From positions 1 through 10,481 of the forward strand of contig DATJZH010000117.1 in assembly GCA_035499215.1 (NCBI GenBank): a stretch of DNA of 10,481 bases. Reading direction: 5' to 3'. The position numbers and the translations under genes are program-made. The notes beneath the pieces were generated by a model. It did no database searches. It saw nothing but the letters and a program-made list of their open reading frames with translations, and was not told the origin of the DNA. This document shows, one piece after another, positions 6,534 through 10,481 of this stretch. Positions within the stretch are counted from its first letter, which is position 1, and the number at the start of each line of letters is the position of its first letter. Source of the stretch: DATJZH01 sp035499215. Its GTDB lineage: Bacteria; Actinomycetota; Actinomycetes; Streptosporangiales; Streptosporangiaceae.

Positions 6534-6562
6534 TTGCGTCGCTGGCCGGGCCGCCGCACGCT
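6534..6562 (+). promoter_or_regulatory. Predicted promoter of the cupin-FMO unit
   Basis: TTGCGT at 6534-6539, 17 bases, then CACGCT at 6557-6562, resembling the TTGGTT/CAGGCT pair of the catabolic operon. Start would be near 6569, giving a leader of about 45 bases. Inside the leader, TGTG and CACA (6562-6575) form a small imperfect dyad. Neither box is strong, as expected for an activator-dependent promoter. Found by analogy with the other operator-promoter pair. Confidence 0.35.
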
Positions 6563-6601
6563 GTGACATTACACACATGCGAATCACGCGGTGTGCGACC
6601 T

Positions 6602-6608
6602 GAGGAGG
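6602..6608 (+). promoter_or_regulatory. Strong ribosome binding site of the cupin gene
   Basis: GAGGAGG lies 5 bases before the ATG at 6614. This strong site decides in favour of 6614 over the upstream in-frame ATG at 6563, which would run through the leader. Confidence 0.8.
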
Positions 6609-6613
6609 CGACG

Positions 6614-7078
6614 ATGAGTCTTGGCAGCGGTTACATGCTGCCCTCGCGCGAAGGGCACCAGATCGCGGCTATCGGCCTCGGCATCACCGTGAAAACCAAC
6701 GGCAAGTCCACGCGCGACGCGTATTCCCTGTTCGAGTACGCTATCCCGCCGCGCACCGACGGGCCGCCAGCCCACATCCACACCCGCGAAGACGAGTCGT
6801 TCGTCTGCCTGACCGGCAAGCTCGACGTTCACCTCGGCGGTGAGGACTTCACCCTCGGCCAGGGCGACTACCTGTACCTGCCACGCGACGTCGTCCATAC
6901 ATTCCGCAACACCTACGACGAGGAGTCCCGTGTCATGTCGGTGGTGTCGCCAGCCGGTCTTGAGGGCTACTACCAGGCACTGGCCGACATGCCGCCCGGC
7001 CCCAAGGACATCAGCAAGATCAAGCAGATCATGGCGGACTTCGGCATCATGCTGCAGTTGCCGCCCGAAGTGAGCTGA
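6614..7078 (+). CDS. Small single-domain cupin (Cupin_2 type)
   Basis: 154 residues with one cupin barrel. Motif 1 is AHIHTREDESF (53-63), with His54, His56 and Glu61 as probable metal ligands. Motif 2 is GDYLYLPRDVVHTFRN (84-99), with His95 as fourth ligand, so the 3-His/1-Glu set of metal-binding cupins is complete. The arrangement resembles one half of quercetin-dioxygenase-like proteins. The C-terminal tail (PPGPKDISKIKQIMADFGI) is helical and common in small cupins that sit beside oxidoreductases. The stop is followed by two bases and then the FMO start, so the two are co-transcribed and probably act on the same compound. It is not closely similar to the other cupin of the window (4378-4881), which has His in place of the motif-1 Glu. 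Reaction unknown; dioxygenase, isomerase or lyase are possible. Confidence 0.88.
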   Translation: MSLGSGYMLPSREGHQIAAIGLGITVKTNGKSTRDAYSLFEYAIPPRTDGPPAHIHTREDESFVCLTGKLDVHLGGEDFTLGQGDYLYLPRDVVHTFRNTYDEESRVMSVVSPAGLEGYYQALADMPPGPKDISKIKQIMADFGIMLQLPPEVS

Positions 7079-7080
7079 CC

Positions 7081-8607
7081 ATGCGCGTCGGGATCATAGG
7101 TGCGGGGGTCGCCGGGCTGACCACCGCCAAGGTGCTCAAGCAGGCGGGGCACGAGGTCGTCGTCTACGACAAGGCCCCCGACGTTGGCGGCGTATGGAGC
7201 CGCACCCGCCGCTACCCGGGACTGACCACACAGAGCCCGAAGGCGCAGTATTCCCTGTCGGACTATCCCATGCCGCGCGAGTATCCCGAGTGGCCGACCG
7301 GCGACCAGGTCCAGGCCTACCTCGCGGCCTACGCCAGTCACTTCGGCCTCGACCCGGCGCTGCGCCTGTCCGCCGAGGTGACATCGGCCACGCCCGCGCC
7401 CAATGGCGGCTGGGCCATCAGCGCCACCGGCACGACCGACCACGTCGACAAGCTCGTGGTAGCCAACGGGGTGTTCTGCGAGCCTGCCGTGCCGCGCTAT
7501 CCGGGTGAGTCCGAGTTCACAGCGGCCGGCGGTCAGGTGCTCGCAGGCACCGGCCTGCATGACGAGGAGCAGGCCAGGGGAAAGCGCGTGCTCATTGTCG
7601 GGTACGGCAAATCAGCCTGCGACATCACCGTGCCGGTCAGCCAGGTGGCGGCCAGCACCGACGTGATCGCCAGGCATCTGCTGTGGAAAGTACCGCGCCG
7701 TATCGGCGGCTTCCTCAACTTCAAGATGCTGCTACTGACCCGCATGGGCGAGGCCCTCTTCAAGTATCTGCGTCCGCGTGGCGTCGAGAAGTTCCTGCAT
7801 GGTCCGGCCAACGGAGTCCGCGGCCGGATGATCAACTCGATCGGTTCAGCGTCGGTCCGCCAGTTCGGGCTCAAGCAGCTCCGTCTGGTACCGCCCGGAC
7901 AGATGGAGGACATCGTGCGCGGCGCGATCGGCCTCTCCACCGAGGGCTTTTACGAGGGCGTCGCGGCCGGCCGCATCGTCGTCCACCCGAACCGGACCAT
8001 CGCCCGGCTGCTGGCCGACGACGGGGAGCCCGCCGCCGAGCTCGACGACGGCACCCAGCTCCCCGCTGACCTGATCGTCTGCGCGACCGGGTTCACCCAG
8101 GGCGTGCCGTTCCTGCCCGCCGACCTCGAACATCAGGTACTCGATGAGCGCGGTAACTTCCTGCTGTACCGGCAGATCCGCCCGGTCGATGTGCCCGACC
8201 TGTATTTCAACGGCTACAACTCCTCGTTCTTCAGCCCGCTCAATGCGGAGATGGCCGCGGTATGGATCGCCGCCGACCTGGCCGGCGCGGTCGCGCTGCC
8301 CAAGCCCGCGGACATGCGCCAGCAGGTCGCTGGCCAGCTTGCCTTCATGGACGCCGCCACCGACACCCACCACTGCCGCGGCGGGAAAATCATCCCGTTC
8401 TCGCTGCACAACGTGGATGAAGTGCTCGGCGATCTCGACGTCAACGTCAGCGCCGCGGTACGTGCGTGGCACTGGCTCATGCCCGTTGACCCCACCGCCT
8501 ACCGCCGTATCACGCCCACCGTCCTCAAGCGGCTCCCGCCCGTCCTGGCAGCACCCATGACAGCAGCCACACCGGAAGCGGTGCCCAACCCGTCGCACGC
8601 CATGTAA
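7081..8607 (+). CDS. Flavin-containing monooxygenase (FMO-like, FAD and NADPH)
   Basis: 508 residues, two dinucleotide-binding domains. GAGVAG (7-12) binds FAD and is followed by the acidic end of strand 2 (VYDKA) and GGVWS (36-40). PEWPTGDQVQAYL (69-81) is typical of FMO-type enzymes. VGYGKSACD (173-181) is the NAD(P)H motif and ATGF (335-338) the conserved C-terminal FMO motif. The FMO fingerprint FxGxxxHxxxY is degenerate here (LAGTGLHDEEQ, 154-164), with Leu for Phe, and the Trp-Pro of classical Baeyer-Villiger enzymes is absent. Members oxygenate N or S atoms or act as Baeyer-Villiger enzymes. Its gene follows the small cupin by two bases behind an operator copy shared with the catabolic operon, which suggests that it prepares or modifies a pathway substrate, for example by turning an aryl ketone into an ester. 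The substrate is not deducible. Confidence 0.9.
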   Translation: MRVGIIGAGVAGLTTAKVLKQAGHEVVVYDKAPDVGGVWSRTRRYPGLTTQSPKAQYSLSDYPMPREYPEWPTGDQVQAYLAAYASHFGLDPALRLSAEVTSATPAPNGGWAISATGTTDHVDKLVVANGVFCEPAVPRYPGESEFTAAGGQVLAGTGLHDEEQARGKRVLIVGYGKSACDITVPVSQVAASTDVIARHLLWKVPRRIGGFLNFKMLLLTRMGEALFKYLRPRGVEKFLHGPANGVRGRMINSIGSASVRQFGLKQLRLVPPGQMEDIVRGAIGLSTEGFYEGVAAGRIVVHPNRTIARLLADDGEPAAELDDGTQLPADLIVCATGFTQGVPFLPADLEHQVLDERGNFLLYRQIRPVDVPDLYFNGYNSSFFSPLNAEMAAVWIAADLAGAVALPKPADMRQQVAGQLAFMDAATDTHHCRGGKIIPFSLHNVDEVLGDLDVNVSAAVRAWHWLMPVDPTAYRRITPTVLKRLPPVLAAPMTAATPEAVPNPSHAM

Positions 8608-8667
8608 CCGACGCGCCCTCATGGGGGCAGAGACAGCGGCAGCGCAGCTCTGACAGCGCAGTCTCTC

Positions 8668-8856
8668 TCATACAGCCTCCGTCGTGGTGACGCTGCGGGT
8701 GTGGTCGCCGGAGCTGGCGATCGGATCCGGCCGCTCGCTGAAAGCTCCGAGTAGCGGGCGACGGCGTCGCTGGCGGTCAGCTCGCAGCGCTCGATCTGGA
8801 AGACCCGCCGGAGGAAACGCCCATGGTCTGAGCGAGCCGGGCCTGGATTAAGCAGC
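8668..8856 (-). pseudogene. Decayed XRE-family helix-turn-helix (HigA-like antitoxin) fragment
   Basis: Three minus-strand frames together rebuild the C-terminal part of an XRE-type DNA-binding protein. ARLAQTMGVSSG (helix-turn-helix start) is in one frame, RVFQIERCELTASDAVARY in a second, and GDHTRSVTTTEAV followed by a stop (8668-8670) in a third. Known members of this antitoxin-like family read approximately LAxxMGVSxGRVSQIERGEL, then a helix ending ALGGR, then VADFGDHT. The joins fall near 8804-8809 and 8720-8727, and each is explained by loss of one base. The N-terminal third is missing, and the similarity stops near 8856 where unrelated sequence begins. No HigB/RelE-like toxin is recognisable nearby. 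Two independent frameshifts make a functional product very unlikely. Identification rests on remembered family patterns. Confidence 0.6.
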
Positions 8857-8914
8857 GGCGCCCCGGGCAGGCCGAATATTCACGGTGCCACAAAACGGCT
8901 GGACATGTACAGAT

Positions 8915-9070
8915 AGCGTGTCCGAGGAGCGAGGGGCACCGATAAGCCAATGCGTGCTGACCGGTAAGTTCCTGTTCGGGAGCCGGTCATGACCGCGGGG
9001 CAGCGTGGTCGCCGGGGAAGGAAGCCGGAGCGCGAGCCGGGTCCTAACACGATAGCCTCATAGGCACCGA
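8915..9070 (+). ncRNA. Possible structured-RNA remnant (group II intron-like), uncertain
   Basis: Non-coding stretch with many complementary segments. TGACCGG (8958-8964) pairs with CCGGTCA (8983-8989), a 12-base palindrome CGGTCATGACCG lies at 8984-8995, and CCGG repeats flank GAGCGCGA near 9026-9041. The general texture (short GC stems, purine-rich linkers, GATAAGCC) recalls domain I of bacterial group II introns. No reverse transcriptase gene or domain V was found, so at best this is a fragment. The resemblance is from memory and weak. Confidence 0.22.
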
Positions 9071-9071
9071 C

Positions 9072-9087
9072 CACCGCAGATGCGGTG
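9072..9087 (-). terminator. Hairpin after the right-hand unit, terminator-like
   Basis: CACCGCA (9072-9078) and TGCGGTG (9081-9087) are perfect 7-base complements separated by GA. The hairpin begins 10 bases after the stop codon of the minus-strand gene at 9098. There is no T-run, which is common for actinobacterial terminators. Confidence 0.4.
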
Positions 9088-9097
9088 CAGGATCGGA

Positions 9098-10279
9098 TCA
9101 CCGGCTGGTCGGCGTGATGGCCAGACCGGCCTGGTCGAATCGGGCGATGAGGCTGGGCTTGCGGTGATGCTGTCGGCGCAGTAGCCCGAATCGCTGAGCG
9201 AACTCCTCGGCGTGACCGGCCCGCTGGGCAACGGCCTGCAGGTCTTTGAGCAGGTCGACCGCCGCGTCATAGTCTCCTGGCTTCCGGCTGTCGATCAGCG
9301 TTTCGACGCGTGCCCACGCCGTTTCCGGGTCCCGGGCCAGAACGTCCAGCCGTTTCTCGCGGGCCAGCAATCGTCCTCGTTCTTGGTGAGCCTCCTGCAC
9401 GGCACGCGCGGCTTCGGCCAGCCGTCGGCGCTTGTGCCGGGCTTCGGCGGCGGCGTCCAGCAGTTCGGCCACCGTGCGCCGGGGCCGGCCGTCGCTGGTG
9501 GTGACTGGTTTACCGCGGAATCGGCGCCGCAGTTCCATCTGGACCTGGACCCCATGGCCCAGGGCAACCCGGCGCAGGAGCTTGTCCTTGTCTTTCGCCG
9601 GCAGATCCGTGATCCATTTGGCCAGCTTGCCGGGATCGTCTTTCATATCGGCCAGGTGCGGGCTCGCCTGGGCTGCGATCGTGAGCAGGTCTGCGTCAAG
9701 GCGCAGGAAGTCAGCCAGGGTGCGCTGCGGCGCGGTGAGGCCTCCCAGGCCAGCGGGCACGGGTGGTTCGAGTTCACCTTCTTCGTCGTAGCCGAAGGCG
9801 TCCTCGTCGCGTTCCCAGGTTCCGTAGGCTGCCAGCCAGGCCAGGTAAAGGGGACGTAGGTCTCCGGCGGCGAGTTCAGCGCGCACGCCCACGATGGCCG
9901 ATAGGGAATCCTCGGCGCCGTCGACCCAGTCCCCGCTTTCGTCTTCGCTGGTCAGGTCGAGGATGAGGTATTCCCCAGAGATCCAGGCGGCCACGTGGGG
10001 GTCGATGCAGTACTGCTCGGCGACCTTGAGGCTGAGGAGTGTGCGGGACAGGCGGAGCATCACCTGGTGCGTGCCCCAGTTGGTGACGTGGAGGTGGGCG
10101 TCGTAGTAGCGCTCCATCATTGCGCGTGGATCGCCGCGGAAGTTCCCCCAGTGATACTCGTTGGTGAAGCTGGTGGCGGTGATCCGCGCCCGGGTGGACA
10201 GCGCACGGACCTCGGCCTGCTGCCGTTCGTCCAGTGGGCGGTCGACGGCCAGGAACTCGTAGTACTGGTATTCGCTCAT
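9098..10279 (-). CDS. Conserved actinobacterial protein of unknown function (SWIM-protein neighbour)
   Basis: 393 residues, function unknown. The N-terminal half carries patterns remembered from a conserved actinobacterial family: YYEFLAVDRPL (6-16), LSTRARIT (27-34), NEYHWGNFRGDP (40-51), YYDAHLHVTNWGTH (58-71) and LAAGDLRPLYLAWLA (136-150). EPPVPAGLGGL (171-181) and RTLADFLRLDADLL (186-199) close this half. Residues about 265-360 are highly charged and helical, rich in Ala, Arg and Glu (LAEAARAVQEAHQERGRLL), probably a coiled coil. No enzyme motif, signal peptide or membrane segment is seen. The ATG lies 12 bases after the stop of the upstream gene, and the pair forms a two-gene unit. Members usually sit beside genes for SWIM zinc-finger proteins, which suggests a joint but undefined role. 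It has no evident link to the catabolic cluster. Confidence 0.85.
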   Translation of the reverse strand: MSEYQYYEFLAVDRPLDERQQAEVRALSTRARITATSFTNEYHWGNFRGDPRAMMERYYDAHLHVTNWGTHQVMLRLSRTLLSLKVAEQYCIDPHVAAWISGEYLILDLTSEDESGDWVDGAEDSLSAIVGVRAELAAGDLRPLYLAWLAAYGTWERDEDAFGYDEEGELEPPVPAGLGGLTAPQRTLADFLRLDADLLTIAAQASPHLADMKDDPGKLAKWITDLPAKDKDKLLRRVALGHGVQVQMELRRRFRGKPVTTSDGRPRRTVAELLDAAAEARHKRRRLAEAARAVQEAHQERGRLLAREKRLDVLARDPETAWARVETLIDSRKPGDYDAAVDLLKDLQAVAQRAGHAEEFAQRFGLLRRQHHRKPSLIARFDQAGLAITPTSR

Positions 10280-10291
10280 AGTCTCTTATCG

Positions 10292-10481
10292 TCAGGTGGC
10301 CCAGTGCCGGTAGGCGTCGATCCATTCGGTACCGGCAGGGGACGGGGTGGGCAGCGGCAGATCCAGGATGCCGATGGCCTGCCGGTGCTTCCCGCGGGAA
10401 CAGATCGCGACAATCCCGCTGCCCGATAGCAGGTCGATCTTGGTGACAGTCACCTCATCGCCCAAGACGGTGGTCTGGAAC
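10292..10481 (-). CDS. C-terminal end of a probable SWIM zinc-finger protein, 5' part outside window
   Basis: Open frame entering from the right edge and ending at TGA 10294-10292; 63 codons are visible. The C-terminus reads VAICSRGKHRQAIGILDLPL followed by a proline-rich linker and AGTEWIDAYRHWAT. This matches the remembered end of actinobacterial SWIM zinc-finger proteins encoded next to the protein at 9098-10279. The CxCxnCxH zinc motif itself would lie upstream, outside the window, so the name depends on this tail and on the neighbour. The stop is 12 bases before the next start, so the two genes are co-transcribed. Confidence 0.55.
   Translation of the reverse strand, partial: FQTTVLGDEVTVTKIDLLSGSGIVAICSRGKHRQAIGILDLPLPTPSPAGTEWIDAYRHWAT

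Larger units (their letters stand above)
8608..9097. other. 490-base region without an intact gene
   Basis: Separates the FMO gene from the convergent right-hand unit. Just after the FMO stop is a weak hairpin (GCCC at 8615-8618 with GGGC at 8625-8628) that could end transcription; no T-run follows. An 8-base direct repeat CAGCGCAG lies at 8640-8647 and 8654-8661. Positions 8668-8856 hold a decayed helix-turn-helix gene. Positions 8915-9070 are rich in hairpins and may be a remnant of a structured RNA. A 73-codon frame on the minus strand (9101-8880) shows no family resemblance. Confidence 0.6.

Noticed and set aside
6563..6613. Earlier ATG for the small cupin
   Set aside because: It lacks a ribosome site and runs through the leader; GAGGAGG directly precedes the ATG at 6614.
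8880..9101. 73-codon minus-strand open frame
   Set aside because: No family resemblance, and it overlaps the hairpin-rich segment and the terminator-like hairpin; probably not translated.
9212..9859. 215-codon plus-strand frame opposite the conserved protein at 9098-10279
   Set aside because: The minus-strand frame has family-conserved motifs; the opposite frame has none and no ribosome site was noticed.
1..10481. CRISPR arrays, tRNA or rRNA genes, intact transposases
   Set aside because: No regularly spaced repeats, cloverleaf or rRNA-like sequence, and no transposase motifs were seen on either strand.

Overview
The window comes from a high-G+C bacterium. The codon use, the GTG start, the mostly 1- or 4-base gene overlaps and a right-hand gene pair of an actinobacterial type all point to an actinomycete. 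The species cannot be told from the sequence.

Positions 1-5651 (minus strand) hold one tightly packed catabolic operon of seven genes. In transcription order they encode an atypical short-chain dehydrogenase/reductase (SDR), a gentisate-dioxygenase-like cupin, an MhpC-like C-C hydrolase, an MhpB-like class III extradiol dioxygenase, an MhpD-like hydratase, an acylating acetaldehyde dehydrogenase and a 4-hydroxy-2-oxovalerate aldolase (3' end cut by the window). The last five form a complete meta-cleavage route from a 3-substituted catechol, such as 2,3-dihydroxyphenylpropionate, to acetyl-CoA and pyruvate plus the released side-chain acid. No dedicated aromatic-ring hydroxylase of the MhpA or Rieske type is present, so the starting substrate is open.

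Positions 5726-6520 (plus strand) encode a divergent IclR-family regulator. A 17-base palindrome sits at each end of this gene: 5730-5746 (one mismatch) and 6511-6527 (perfect). Read towards its nearest outward promoter, each copy has the form GTCCCGCTGAGYGGGAC and is followed 6 bases later by a TTG-type -35 box. One copy faces the catabolic operon. The other faces a plus-strand pair at 6614-8607 encoding a small cupin and a flavin-containing monooxygenase (FMO). The simplest reading is that the IclR protein controls both units and that cupin and FMO belong to the same pathway.

Positions 8608-9097 carry no intact gene. They hold the wreck of an XRE-type helix-turn-helix gene with two frameshifts, then a hairpin-rich stretch that may be a remnant of a structured RNA such as a group II intron. 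Positions 9098-10481 (minus strand) hold an unrelated two-gene unit: a conserved actinobacterial protein of unknown function and the C-terminal end of what looks like its SWIM-zinc-finger partner. The catabolic island seems to end between these two blocks.
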